Made by a program: the position numbers and the translations under genes. A stretch of 64,000 bases of DNA, from NCBI GenBank assembly GCA_965247245.1, contig CBDFGV010000003.1:1364001-1428000 (forward strand), given 5' to 3'. The notes beneath the pieces were generated by a model that saw only the letters and a program-made list of their open reading frames with translations, did not search any database and was not told where the DNA came from. The DNA comes from Tectiglobus sp965247245. GTDB lineage: Bacteria > Pseudomonadota > Alphaproteobacteria > Rhizobiales > Hyphomicrobiaceae. Each line of letters begins with the position of its first letter. Within the stretch, counting starts at the first letter, position 1. Below, piece by piece: positions 37,888-47,031 of the stretch.

Positions 37888-39417
37888 CTACTCTAACTGG
37901 TCTAGGAAGTGAGCCGCGGAGGCACGATAGGCCTGTTGCTTGTCCTCTGACATTCGACGCCACGTTGCATAGGGATTGCGCAAGCGCGCGTTCTGGGCAA
38001 GTTTGTCTTCGTTGCGTATCAGGAAATCCCAATAGAGCGCATTAAACGGGCACGCATCATCGCCAGTCTTCTTCTTGACGTCGTATCTGCACTGTCCGCA
38101 GTAGTTCGACATCTTGTTGATGTAGCTCCCGCTTGAGACGTAAGGCTTAGAACCGAGCAGACCACCGTCTGCAAACTGGCTCATCCCGATGACATTTGGA
38201 AGTTCGACCCATTCATAAGCGTCTGCATAGACAGCCAGATACCATTCGTGAACCTCTACCGGAGACACGCCTGCGAGTAATGCAAAATTTCCGGTGAGCA
38301 TCAGCCGTTGAATATGATGGGCGTAGGCTTCCTCTTTGGTCTGCGTGATCGCATCGGCCAGGCAATGCATGTCCGTTTCGCCTGTCCAATAGAAAGCCGG
38401 CAGCCTGCGGTTTGACTGAAAAAAGTTGGAGTCGGCATAGTCAGGCATCTTCAGCCAATAGATGCCGCGGACAAACTCGCGCCAACCGATAATCTGACGA
38501 ATAAAGCCCTCGACGGCGTTCAATGGCGCGTGCCCATCATCATAGGCCTTGGCAGCGCGCCGGCAGACATCCAATGGGTCAAGAAGACCGCAGTTGATGT
38601 AGTGTGACAGGACTGAGTGATAGAGAAAGCGACGCCCCGTCAACATGGCATCCTGATAATCGCCGAAGTCGGGAAGACATTCGGACATAAAGTGATCCCT
38701 GGCTGCCTCAGCGTCTTTTCGTGTGACCGCAAACCAAAATGGCTCGAGATCCCCGAAGTGGTCCGGAAAGTGCTGCGTGACACATGCGAGCACCTCTCGG
38801 GTCACAGCATCGGGCTTGAAGCGTGGCGGCTCAGGAAGAAAAAGATCATTAGCAGCGGGCTTACGGTTCTCGCTGTCAAAATTCCATTTCCCGCCGACCG
38901 GCTTATCACCATCCATGAGGAGGTCGGTCTTTTTGCGCATCTCACGATAAAAGTACTCCATGCGCAATTGCTTGCGCCCAGAGGCCCAACCAACAAACTC
39001 GCTGTGGCTCGCAATGAAGCGGTTGTCCGGAAGGATTTCAACGTCGCATCCAAGCCGCTCGCCCCACGCTTGCATCTCATCGAGAAGCCGCCACTCACCC
39101 GGCTCAGTCACGATGACCTGGTCTAGCCCGTGCTGCGCGCGGATGCGGCCGACCTCCCCGGCCAAATGGCCCGAGTTGCCGTCGTCATCCAGTCGGACAT
39201 AGACGACCTTCCACCCCTCAGCCTCGAGCTCGGCTGCAAAGTGGCGCATCGCTGAAAAGAGGAAGGCAATCTTCTTCTTGTGGTGGCGGACATACGTCGC
39301 CTCCTCAACCACTTCGGCCATCAAGACAACGTCGGTCTTAGTATCGGCGTGGGCGAGTGACGAAAGAGAGGGCGTCAACTGATCGCCGAGTATCAATATG
39401 AGGTTGCCTTGAGCCAT
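37888..39417 (-). CDS. Fe-S bacterial photolyase/cryptochrome (PhrB/CryB-like)
   Basis: 509 residues from the ATG at 39417. The N-terminal domain (LILILGDQLTP) is followed by a FAD domain with four Cys, C352, C440, C443 and C456, spaced exactly as the [4Fe-4S] ligands known in Agrobacterium PhrB (350, 438, 441, 454). Known members repair (6-4) photoproducts or act as light sensors, with FAD and a lumazine antenna. The MAEVVEEATYVRHHKKKI segment is typical. The frame extends upstream to a TTG without support. Convergent with the permuted FAD protein. Confidence 0.95.
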   Translation of the reverse strand: MAQGNLILILGDQLTPSLSSLAHADTKTDVVLMAEVVEEATYVRHHKKKIAFLFSAMRHFAAELEAEGWKVVYVRLDDDGNSGHLAGEVGRIRAQHGLDQVIVTEPGEWRLLDEMQAWGERLGCDVEILPDNRFIASHSEFVGWASGRKQLRMEYFYREMRKKTDLLMDGDKPVGGKWNFDSENRKPAANDLFLPEPPRFKPDAVTREVLACVTQHFPDHFGDLEPFWFAVTRKDAEAARDHFMSECLPDFGDYQDAMLTGRRFLYHSVLSHYINCGLLDPLDVCRRAAKAYDDGHAPLNAVEGFIRQIIGWREFVRGIYWLKMPDYADSNFFQSNRRLPAFYWTGETDMHCLADAITQTKEEAYAHHIQRLMLTGNFALLAGVSPVEVHEWYLAVYADAYEWVELPNVIGMSQFADGGLLGSKPYVSSGSYINKMSNYCGQCRYDVKKKTGDDACPFNALYWDFLIRNEDKLAQNARLRNPYATWRRMSEDKQQAYRASAAHFLDQLE

Positions 39418-39549
39418 CTGTACCGCACGTGTTTGCCCTACCGCCGATGATACGCTGCTGGCGTGAGAAAGGATCAAATTGGTTGCATAGGCCTAACTCT
39501 AACACACTTACGGATGGACCATTTGATCATGGCCCGGCTTCACAAAGGA

Positions 39550-40485
39550 TCAATGCGCATGACGTCTGAGTTCACCAGGAGTGACATCGAACTGTCGCTT
39601 GAACGCGCGCGAGAATGCAGCCTCTGAACCATATCCGACGCCTTCCGCAATTTCGATCAATGGGAGCTCGGTATCGATCAACCTGCGGCGCGCCTCCTGC
39701 ATGCGCCAGTGTGTGACGTAGTTCAGCGGCGTCATTCCCATCAGCGAAGAGAACCGCTCCGCGAATATCGTCCGAGACATGCCCGCTTCTGATGCCATTG
39801 CTTCGACGGTCCATGGCTTCTCCGGCGCGGTGTGGACCTTCGATAAGCAGCGGCCGAACTGAGGATGCAGAACCGCAGCCAGACTGCCGGCATCGTCGCC
39901 AACCTCGTCAACAAACGTTCGGATGACTTGGATGAAGACAATCTCAGAGAGACGATGAATGATGGCTTCGGACCCAGCTCGATCCGCTGTAATTTCTGCC
40001 GAGACAAACCGCAGCATAGATTCAAGCCAATACGCATTCATCGACTGCGTATTGGGCACATGAATGACCGCAGGCAGCGACTGCAGGATGGGATGCAACG
40101 TACCTTCATCAAACTCGAAATGCCCGCAGAAGAGCTTGCAGGCCAGGTTCTCATCCGGATCACCGTAGACCAACGCGCCGTCGCCAGAGTAACCCGAGCG
40201 CTCAACAACCTCATCCACGGTGAGCGCGTCGCGATCAGGCGTATCACTCAGGATGTGTCCGGCGCCATGTGGAATGACGGCAAGGTCACCGGTCGCCAGG
40301 CGCAATGGCTTTTGAGCCCCTTCAACGCGGAGCCAACAATCTCCACGCAAAGCCATATGAAATCGTGCAACACGACCATAGGCCGGCACACGCACCCCCC
40401 ACGGCGGACTAAAGTGGGTATGAAAATAGATCGAACCACGCAGCTTGAGTGCGTCCAGCACCTGGGATAGGGCGTCATGCGCCAT
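39550..40485 (-). CDS. AraC-family regulator with cupin sensor domain
   Basis: 311 residues from an ATG at 40485 with AAGGAG seven bases upstream; the frame is open 42 codons further. The N-terminal cupin (about 1-190; GSIYFHTHFSPPWGVRVP, DLAVIPHGAGHIL) matches the AraC-binding group often linked to fatty or alcohol substrates. The C-terminal double HTH shows WTVEAMASEAGMSRTIFAERF and IAEGVGYGSEAAFSRAFKRQF. It is divergent from a small membrane-protein gene, its likely target by position. Confidence 0.92.
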   Translation of the reverse strand: MAHDALSQVLDALKLRGSIYFHTHFSPPWGVRVPAYGRVARFHMALRGDCWLRVEGAQKPLRLATGDLAVIPHGAGHILSDTPDRDALTVDEVVERSGYSGDGALVYGDPDENLACKLFCGHFEFDEGTLHPILQSLPAVIHVPNTQSMNAYWLESMLRFVSAEITADRAGSEAIIHRLSEIVFIQVIRTFVDEVGDDAGSLAAVLHPQFGRCLSKVHTAPEKPWTVEAMASEAGMSRTIFAERFSSLMGMTPLNYVTHWRMQEARRRLIDTELPLIEIAEGVGYGSEAAFSRAFKRQFDVTPGELRRHAH

Positions 40486-40676
40486 CGCAGTCTCCTTCGC
40501 TCTTGTGCCGGTGAAGATGCATGGAATTGATCGCTCCCACAATGCTCCCGGACGCTCGATCAAGAAACCCGAACGCACGTGCATGGCTCGTCCGCGAACT
40601 TCCTCCCACATTGGGCGTACGGCCGACGCTACTGGGCCGAAATCAAAGCATCATCGCCACGAGAGGAGTGATCACA

Positions 40677-41051
40677 ATGGACTTGCGCTTTGTCACCAAA
40701 ACCATCCACGCATATCTCGACTACCCTGTCGCAATAGCGCTCATGGGGCTGCCTGTCCTTCTTGGACTTGGAAGCTCCTCGCCACTTGCGTTCTGGCTGT
40801 CGGTCATCACAGGCGCCGCCGCCCTCGTCCTGACGCTACTTACAGACCATGAGACAGGAGTGATCCGCGTCCTGCCATACAGCTTCCATCTCGCCGTCGA
40901 CTTCCTGGTCGGACTAGTCTTTGTAGCTGCTCCATTGGTGCTCGGCTTCGTCGGCCTGGATGCATGGTACTACTGGGCGAACGCCGCAGCCGTGCTAACC
41001 GTTGTCAGCCTGCATAAACCAGAAGGTAGCACGACCAGCGCAATCGCTTGA
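40677..41051 (+). CDS. Four-helix membrane protein of unknown function
   Basis: 124 residues from an ATG at 40677 with GAGGAG upstream. Four hydrophobic stretches (about 15-32, 35-55, 65-85, 90-110) with short loops, a basic N-terminus and a small polar tail. It recalls SPW-repeat membrane proteins but lacks the SPW signature. It is divergent from the AraC gene, suggesting regulation by it. Confidence 0.75.
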   Translation: MDLRFVTKTIHAYLDYPVAIALMGLPVLLGLGSSSPLAFWLSVITGAAALVLTLLTDHETGVIRVLPYSFHLAVDFLVGLVFVAAPLVLGFVGLDAWYYWANAAAVLTVVSLHKPEGSTTSAIA

Positions 41052-41298
41052 TCTCCCTGGCCCCAACCTCGACGTAAAAGAAAAATCTAGATCTATCAGT
41101 TGCCGGTTCGCACACGTCGCGCGCCGGCAACACTGCGTTTGGAGATCCAGAATTCCGATGAATGTCAATCGACGGATGCACGATCAATTTTCCAGGACTT
41201 CCGCGCATGGTCCGATCGTGAAGCAGGACGCACATTCCAATTCATCGGCAATCAACAACTCTGCCGATGTTCAACAACACAACAAAACGGAGTACGTC

Positions 41299-41784
41299 AT
41301 GAACATGAAATCCGCGCTCACAGCTGCCGCAATCCTGGGCATGGTTGCAATCACACCAACCGCCTTTGCAGCTGACGAATACAATACATCCAATGGACTG
41401 ACGGCTGTTGGCAAACCACTGGGCATACACGGCATTGACCCGGTCACCTTCGTCAACCTAGGCAACCGAATTGCTGGGTCCGCGCGCCAAACAGCAACGC
41501 ATGATGGCGTTGCCTATTACTTCTCGTCCGCCCAATCAATGAAGGCTTTCAAGGCCAACCCAGCCCGCTACCTGCCTCAGAACGGTGGCTTCTGCACATT
41601 CGGTGTTTCCGTTGGCAAAAAGTTTGATGGTGATCCCAAGTACGCAGCCGTAATCGACAACAAACTCTATCTCTTCCTCAACGAAGAAATCTTCCGCATG
41701 TTCCAGAAAGACCAAGCCGGCACCATCGCGAAGGCCGCCGCAAACTGGAAGAAGATCCGCTCGACAGCAGCAGCAAAACTCTGA
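41299..41784 (+). CDS. Exported YHS-domain protein
   Basis: 161 residues. A signal peptide (MNMKSALTAAAILGMVAITPTAFAA, cleaved after AFA) precedes a YHS-like domain: GIDPVTF, VAYYFSSAQSMKAFKANPARYLPQNGGFCTFGVS. The domain is usually linked to copper or other metal handling; here it would sit in the periplasm with one Cys in the NGGFC motif. GGAG lies before the ATG at 41299; the longer open frame upstream has no support. Confidence 0.85.
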   Translation: MNMKSALTAAAILGMVAITPTAFAADEYNTSNGLTAVGKPLGIHGIDPVTFVNLGNRIAGSARQTATHDGVAYYFSSAQSMKAFKANPARYLPQNGGFCTFGVSVGKKFDGDPKYAAVIDNKLYLFLNEEIFRMFQKDQAGTIAKAAANWKKIRSTAAAKL

Positions 41785-41963
41785 TCTGACTTTCCTGACC
41801 GGGCGGTTGTCTTCGATAGCTGCCCGGTCACACATCTGTGCACCCGCATGCGCACTGGATTGTGAACAGCGGTTGTCGTTCTTGTGATGTGCGCGGCGGT
41901 TTTCATCCCGATGTCAGCCACAGTCCCGTTGGCTAATGCGCAAGGGGCAACGGGAGAGAGAAC

Positions 41964-42671
41964 GTGCGGAACCACTATCCAATTATCATTGCGACGATAG
42001 CACTGCTGTTTGCAGTGCAGTCACCACTCAACGCAACCGCACCACAACCACTCATCGGCCAATCTGCACAATGGCGTGTGATTGGCGTACCCAACCGAAA
42101 ACCCACAAAGTTCGCAATCACCCAAGCCGGTGAGATGCGCGTTCGATCAGATATGTCTGTCGCCTTTTTCGTACGCCAGCTGCAACATGAGCAACACGGA
42201 AAGATCCGAGGTGGCGCGCCCAACATCTCGTGGCGCTGGCGTGTCGACGGCACTGTCACGCCAACCGATCTCGCGACCCGGGGTGGCGATGACCGTCCCG
42301 TCGCCATTCATTTATTCTTTGGCCAACAACCTCAACACACCAGCCTGTTTGCGAAACTGTTCGGGTCGTTCCCGCCACATGGACATGCATTGACGTACGT
42401 CTGGGGTGGCAAACGTCCAATCGGCAGCATCATTGACAACCCGTACTTCGACAAAGGCAAGATCATTATTGTCCGCAACGCGCAAGACAAGGTTGGCCGT
42501 TGGCGTGCGGAGACCCGCAATTTGGCAGACGATCTTCGGCGCGCTTTCGGCACGACACAAAAGCTCGGACCACTGACCCACATTGCCGTCTCTGGAGACA
42601 CCGATGAGACGGGTTCGCGCAACAGCGCACGTGTTGCAAAACTCCAGATCACACGACGCCAACATCAGTAA
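41964..42671 (+). CDS. Exported DUF3047 protein
   Basis: 235 residues from a GTG at 41964 after GGGAGAGAG. A signal peptide (about 1-25, ending LNATA) leads to the DUF3047 pattern ISWRWRVDG, GGDDRPVAIHLFFG, LTYVWGGKRPIGSIIDNPY and LGPLTHIAVSGDTDETGSRNSARV. The family is periplasmic or surface-associated and of unknown function. No close operon partners. Confidence 0.85.
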   Translation: MRNHYPIIIATIALLFAVQSPLNATAPQPLIGQSAQWRVIGVPNRKPTKFAITQAGEMRVRSDMSVAFFVRQLQHEQHGKIRGGAPNISWRWRVDGTVTPTDLATRGGDDRPVAIHLFFGQQPQHTSLFAKLFGSFPPHGHALTYVWGGKRPIGSIIDNPYFDKGKIIIVRNAQDKVGRWRAETRNLADDLRRAFGTTQKLGPLTHIAVSGDTDETGSRNSARVAKLQITRRQHQ

Positions 42672-42794
42672 TGCACCTCCTCGCTCAATCATGTGTTCAC
42701 GCAAGTATTCACGATGCGCAGCCAACCGTAGCGCGATCGTTCGGGCACACCGGCTTGCCACGATGACGAGCAGGATGCTTGGATGAACGTCTAG

Positions 42795-43094
42795 TTGTTT
42801 GAGAGCAGGGATACCGACTTGCAAATCCTGATGTTATTACTCCGCGTCATTTGTTATGCCGCGCTTGCGATTGTTGTGTTTGGCGCAATCGCCCTATTTG
42901 CACCTTTCATCCTCGGGCTTTGCCAAAACGCATCCGGCGGCACCATCAAGTGCACCGACCCGACGTATCGCTGGTTTTTCGAAACGGGCTTCACGATTGT
43001 CATGATGAGCATCTTCACAGGCGTTCCGAGCTTACTCGCCCTCGGAGGCATCGGCTTCGCCATACGCGATGTGTTGTTCCGGCCAGCCAACTGA
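42795..43094 (+). CDS. Small two-helix membrane protein
   Basis: Up to 99 residues. Two hydrophobic helices (about 12-38 and 64-88) flank a loop with two Cys (LCQNASGGTIKC) that could form a disulfide in the periplasm. No ATG at the N-terminus; candidate starts are TTG at 42795, TTG at 42819 (AGGG eight bases upstream, best site) and ATG at 42831. Family not recognised. Confidence 0.6.
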   Translation: MFESRDTDLQILMLLLRVICYAALAIVVFGAIALFAPFILGLCQNASGGTIKCTDPTYRWFFETGFTIVMMSIFTGVPSLLALGGIGFAIRDVLFRPAN

Positions 43095-43281
43095 TCTGCC
43101 GGGAAGCTGATCAGACGGCCCCAAATTGCATCTCGTCACAACAATTCGCCTCACCCGCGCCAAGCAAAGACATGAGCGCGAGACGCCGCTATCGGGAAAG
43201 AATTGTCGCTATTAGGCGAGCGGGAAATGTTTCATCTGTGTAGTGAAGGGTAAGCTTCAATCTGGTGTAAGGCTTAGGGTC

Positions 43282-44094
43282 ATGTCCAACGCGAAATCAG
43301 GCGCCACGTCGGCGCAACTAGCAGATGTTTATCACGCAGACGGTTTCGTATCGCCTGTCGATGCGATCAGTTCTGAAGAGGCCGGCCAACACCGCGCAGC
43401 CATGGAACAAGCTGAAGGTCAAATCGGACCGCTGCATTACAAATCGAAGGCGCACACAATTCTACGCTCGCCATTGCAACTCGCGACAATGCCGTCCGTT
43501 CTTGACCTCGTCGAGCAACTGATCGGCCCCGACATCCTGCTCTATAATGCAACCTATATCGTCAAGGAGGCGCACACCCCGAGCCATGTGAGTTGGCACC
43601 AGGATTTGACATACTGGGGATTGAACAACGACCAGCAGGTCACAATGTGGTTGGCGCTATCTCCAGCCACCCTTGAGAGTGGTTGTATGCGTATGGCCCC
43701 GCGGAGCCACATCGGTGGCCGCCGCGACCATGAAACAACACAAGACTCTGACAACGTGCTCTATCAGGGCCAGACCGTGCAGGGTGTGTCGGAAGAAGAC
43801 GCTGTCACCTGCCCGCTGCAACCGGGTCAGGCATCATTTCATCACGGTTGGACACTTCACGCATCAATGCCAAACCGCAGCGCGGATCGCAGAATTGGTC
43901 TCAACGTGCAATATCTCTCAACTTCCACCCGTCAGACCAAACACAATAAGGACTCGGCAATGCTCGTGCGCGGCGTCGACCAAAACGGCCACTTTGCGAG
44001 TGATACGCCCGCCGAGACCGATCTCGATCCCACTGCACTGCAACGCCAAGCCGAACTCGAAGCATTGCATCGTGAGACTGCCGGTACTGCCTAG
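43282..44094 (+). CDS. Phytanoyl-CoA dioxygenase-family protein
   Basis: 270 residues from the ATG at 43282; a GTG at 43243 is also possible. It is a non-haem Fe(II)/2-oxoglutarate oxygenase: the iron ligands are likely H106 and D108 (WHQDLTYWG) and H193 in GWTLHAS, with an Arg near 203-204 (DRRIG) for 2-oxoglutarate. Bacterial relatives hydroxylate small molecules such as ectoine or chlorinated compounds; substrate here is unknown. No linked pathway genes. Confidence 0.9.
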   Translation: MSNAKSGATSAQLADVYHADGFVSPVDAISSEEAGQHRAAMEQAEGQIGPLHYKSKAHTILRSPLQLATMPSVLDLVEQLIGPDILLYNATYIVKEAHTPSHVSWHQDLTYWGLNNDQQVTMWLALSPATLESGCMRMAPRSHIGGRRDHETTQDSDNVLYQGQTVQGVSEEDAVTCPLQPGQASFHHGWTLHASMPNRSADRRIGLNVQYLSTSTRQTKHNKDSAMLVRGVDQNGHFASDTPAETDLDPTALQRQAELEALHRETAGTA

Positions 44095-44185
44095 AGGCCA
44101 CGACTAGGATGTTTCACACGCGGGAATCCACTCTCTCGCAGGCGCTTCGGCAAACTCAATCTCGATAGTTGATGTTGAAGTCTGG

Positions 44186-44560
44186 CTACGATTTCTTCTC
44201 GATATCTCTTATGACAGTCCGCGCGACATCAGGATTGAACTCGAGCGCCCGGCGTTTGGCCCGCTCCCAGTATGCATCCGGGTCAAAACCCTGGAATCGC
44301 TGCCCGGTCACTTTCTCAAGATGGAGTGAACGGCGGTATTCATCGTATTCCGCGTGCAAGAGTTCTTCCGTATTGCACTGCGGACAAGGATAGAGCCTGG
44401 CATCCCAATTCGGACGGGGGTGGAAGATGTCTTGCAGGAAGCCTTCCACGCAGATCGCATCAGGCTCATAGTGCCCGAACCAGCAGTCAGTGAAACCACA
44501 GCCAAGCTCAATCGGTGGGCCACCCCTGTCTCTCCAGTTCTTTGACTTTGTCTTTGGCAT
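44186..44560 (-). CDS. Hypothetical protein with CPxC motif
   Basis: 124 residues, soluble. It starts MPKTKSKNWRDRGGPP and includes CGFTDCWFG, a CPQC pair near residue 60 that may bind zinc with the earlier Cys, and a charged helical C-terminus (DAYWERAKRRALEFNPD). Family not recognised. Ribosome site weak. It lies 73 bp after HlyU on the same strand and may be co-transcribed. Confidence 0.65.
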   Translation of the reverse strand: MPKTKSKNWRDRGGPPIELGCGFTDCWFGHYEPDAICVEGFLQDIFHPRPNWDARLYPCPQCNTEELLHAEYDEYRRSLHLEKVTGQRFQGFDPDAYWERAKRRALEFNPDVARTVIRDIEKKS

Positions 44561-44633
44561 AACAAAGATCGAATACTCCGGCCTCGCCCAACCCAGCGTA
44601 ACTGGAGCTTAGAGAACCTGACCAGTAGACAGT

Positions 44634-44948
44634 CTAGGAAGAGCCAGGAGTGCTCCGATCAGCAAACAAGCGATCACCTTGCTCGTCTACGATTTGTCTT
44701 CCTTTGCGGACTGCAAACTCCAACGCCTCTTCGCGAGAGGAAAACAAGTCTGCCCTGACGAACATTGTTTCTTCGTAACTGTCGTCTTGCCCGCGCCGGA
44801 TATAACCGGCCAAGCGCCACTGACTACCTTCAGACTGCGGGGCAGGCTGGATCTGATAGCCGTTGTACGCCACAGGCTCACCGCGCATGACCTCGGTGCT
44901 GGCTCCGGAGTTACCAGCACCGAATAGCTTTTTAAGGAACGATACCAT
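44634..44948 (-). CDS. HlyU-family protein
   Basis: 104 residues. MVSFLKKLFG, a glycine-rich spacer, YNGYQIQPAPQSEGSQWRLAGYI and ETMFVRADLFSSREEALEFAVRKGRQIVDEQGDRLF are the family pattern. Although the family shares the name of a Vibrio regulator, this group lacks a helix-turn-helix and its role in alphaproteobacteria is not known to me. Confidence 0.88.
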   Translation of the reverse strand: MVSFLKKLFGAGNSGASTEVMRGEPVAYNGYQIQPAPQSEGSQWRLAGYIRRGQDDSYEETMFVRADLFSSREEALEFAVRKGRQIVDEQGDRLFADRSTPGSS

Positions 44949-45499
44949 GCCTTGCTCTTACGAGATTTCTGCAACATTGAAAACCGATGCAGGCGATCGA
45001 AAACCTCCAACCCGGTAGGGCAGGAGTGCTCGCCTCGCGACTGGAAACTGGTGCCGCACCCAGAGTTTTCTGGTTTTGAGAGGCGATGGTGACTGCGGTC
45101 GAACCAAACGATTGGCTTTCGAAGTCAGCATCTCAAAACTAGCAAGGACTATCTACAGAACGTTTGTCCAAAAAATTTTTCTGCCGATAGCACGCATACA
45201 AATATTGATATTGCTGAGCGTCAGACGGCTGTAAAAATTACAGTATCAGTGAAATAAAACAAATTGTTTCAGAGAGTTAAGCGGATATGATTTGTCACAA
45301 GAAATCGCTGCTCATCGCAGACCGCCGACGACTGTTGAGGAAATCCTTATTGACCAAATTGATCGATAGATCACAAATAAGTCATCGATTGATTGCAAAG
45401 GCAAATAACCTACCATCCCAGATAGAGCAGCACATCTGATCAAGAGATAGCCTGGGTGCATAATATTCAGGCATTCCACGGATTTCTGGGGAGGTCGTC
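44949..45499. other. Long AT-rich intergenic region
   Basis: About 550 bp. The part from 45160 to 45320 is notably AT-rich and contains an A-run meeting a T-run near 45170. No gene, RNA or clear terminator is recognisable. Confidence 0.35.
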
Positions 45500-45718
45500 C
45501 TGTCAAAGCTATCAGTTTCCCGTTCTCATGATTGGTCGAGCCGCACCAAAATCCTGTGTCAGCAGATGGATGAAGCTCGACGAGAATACGATGAGGCTGT
45601 GCATTCAGAGAATCCTGCTCAAACTCGCTTGGCGTACACCAGAATGATGGAGATCGCGGCTCTGCTGGATAGTGAGATTGGCTGCCAGAATGACGAATAT
45701 GGAGAGGCGACCTCTTAA
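45500..45718 (+). CDS. Short helical protein, unusual start
   Basis: A 72-codon open frame ending TAA at 45716-45718. The product is highly helical and amphipathic (TKILCQQMDEARREYDEA, TRLAYTRMMEIAALLDSEIG), unlike a random frame. A strong GGGGAGG lies five bases before a CTG at 45500, so a rare CTG start is suggested; the first ATG in frame is at 45566. The frame is bounded upstream by a stop at 45461. Family unknown. Confidence 0.45.
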   Translation: MSKLSVSRSHDWSSRTKILCQQMDEARREYDEAVHSENPAQTRLAYTRMMEIAALLDSEIGCQNDEYGEATS

Positions 45719-46096
45719 CTCCTTTGGTTTCTGGTTCGCGCTGCACAGCGCAGGTTGAGCGGCTCCAATTCCAATGTTGCGGTCCAGAGATCGGCGAGTG
45801 CTGCACCAAACGCCCCTCGTAACGCGAAACGGTTTGATGTCAGTGGCTTACAGTTTCATAGGCCCAGAAACTGCAGCAGTCACACAAGAGATAACGGCAC
45901 CGCATCGACGGTAACACTTGGTTCATCTTGAACCAATTGGCTACTTGGCCCGTTTCTCGGTCTCAATGTAAAGACATGTCTACACTGGCAGCATAACGAT
46001 CAGTTCCAACGCACCAGATTGGGGAAAGTAAGCGCTCGTTCACGAGAACGTTGCTTCAAGCAACGACAGCCGCAAGGGATTACTGAGTTGGGCCAC
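45719..46096. other. Intergenic region upstream of the LysR regulator
   Basis: About 380 bp with no supported gene. It contains the 19-bp palindrome at 45918-45936 listed separately and must hold the LysR promoter. Confidence 0.4.
45918..45936. promoter_or_regulatory. Operator-like palindrome upstream of the LysR gene
   Basis: TTGGTTCA-TCT-TGAACCAA, a perfect 8-bp inverted repeat with a 3-nt centre, 160 bp ahead of the LysR start. It includes a T-N11-A core as used by LysR regulators and is followed directly by an overlapping CCAATTGG. Likely an autoregulatory or other dimeric-regulator site; the protein bound is inferred only. Confidence 0.5.
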
Positions 46097-46987
46097 ATGG
46101 ATCCTATGAGTTTGGACGGCCGCTTACTGAAGTTGCTGCTCAGTATTCATGATAACAACTCTGTCAGCCTCGCGGCAGACGAATTCGACCTGAACCAGTC
46201 GACGGTAAGCCATCACTTAGAACGGCTGCGCCGTGATTTGGACGACCCACTATTCGTCAAGTCCGGTCGCGGAATCATACCGACAAACTTCACGATCGAG
46301 CTGATACCGCGTGTGCGCGAGATAGTGGCCCTCCTGGAAGGTTTGCCGGATAACAGAGCATTCGATCCGACGACGGAGAACCGCCGCATCACGATTGCTG
46401 CAAATGCCTCGGAGTTGATGCCAGAGCTCGTGAAAATCCGATCGTCGATCGCCGACGTCGCGCCTCATCTAGTGATCCGCTTTCTTGAGCTGGGATCCCG
46501 GGAAAACGTTGAACCCTTACTTGATAGTGGCGAGGCTGATCTTGCCGTAACTGTCCGGATGACCGCCTACCCGTCTTCATTGATTAGCGCGAACTATTTG
46601 TGCGATCCACAGGTCTGTTACTACGACGCGAAAGTTCGCGACGCGCCGCTATCAATTGAAGATTACTCCCAGTCACGTCATGCGGCACTCGACTTCGGCG
46701 GCAAGCGAACAAGCACCGTCGCTGCCGCACTCGACAAGCAATCGATCGCGCGATCTATCGAGATGTATGCGCCCAACGTCTATGTACTTGGCGGACTCGT
46801 CAGAGGCACAGACTTCGTGGTTACGATGCAAAGCCGCATAAGCACGAGCGCATTCGACGGGCTATCCTATTGCACGCCGCCGATGGAAATACCGGACGTC
46901 CATTTTGATTTGGTTTGGCATAAGAGGAATGAATCTTCTCCGCGCTCTCTGTGGCTCCGAGATATCGTCTTCAAAGCGGCAAGTTAG
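46097..46987 (+). CDS. LysR-family regulator
   Basis: 296 residues from the ATG at 46097. A winged HTH (LLKLLLSIHDNNSVSLAADEFDLNQSTVSHHLERLRRDLDDPLFVKSGRGI type) is followed by a co-inducer domain with FLELGSRENVEPLLDSGEADLAVTV. The HTH is slightly unusual in having NQSTVSHHLERLR in place of the common SQPAVSRQIRKLE. No divergent partner gene; the neighbours are a short helical ORF upstream and a convergent methyltransferase, so its target is unknown. Confidence 0.92.
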   Translation: MDPMSLDGRLLKLLLSIHDNNSVSLAADEFDLNQSTVSHHLERLRRDLDDPLFVKSGRGIIPTNFTIELIPRVREIVALLEGLPDNRAFDPTTENRRITIAANASELMPELVKIRSSIADVAPHLVIRFLELGSRENVEPLLDSGEADLAVTVRMTAYPSSLISANYLCDPQVCYYDAKVRDAPLSIEDYSQSRHAALDFGGKRTSTVAAALDKQSIARSIEMYAPNVYVLGGLVRGTDFVVTMQSRISTSAFDGLSYCTPPMEIPDVHFDLVWHKRNESSPRSLWLRDIVFKAAS

Positions 46988-47031
46988 GTGCATCAAGCCC
47001 TGGTCAGCAACAGACAATCACGACTGGCGCC

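Noticed and set aside
42312..42824. 170-codon minus-strand frame antisense to the DUF3047 gene
   Set aside because: Shadow of a recognised exported protein; no family support.
45312..45809. Open frame of 165 codons on the minus strand
   Set aside because: No ribosome-binding site, composition rich in Ser/His/Trp, and antisense to a more protein-like short plus-strand frame.
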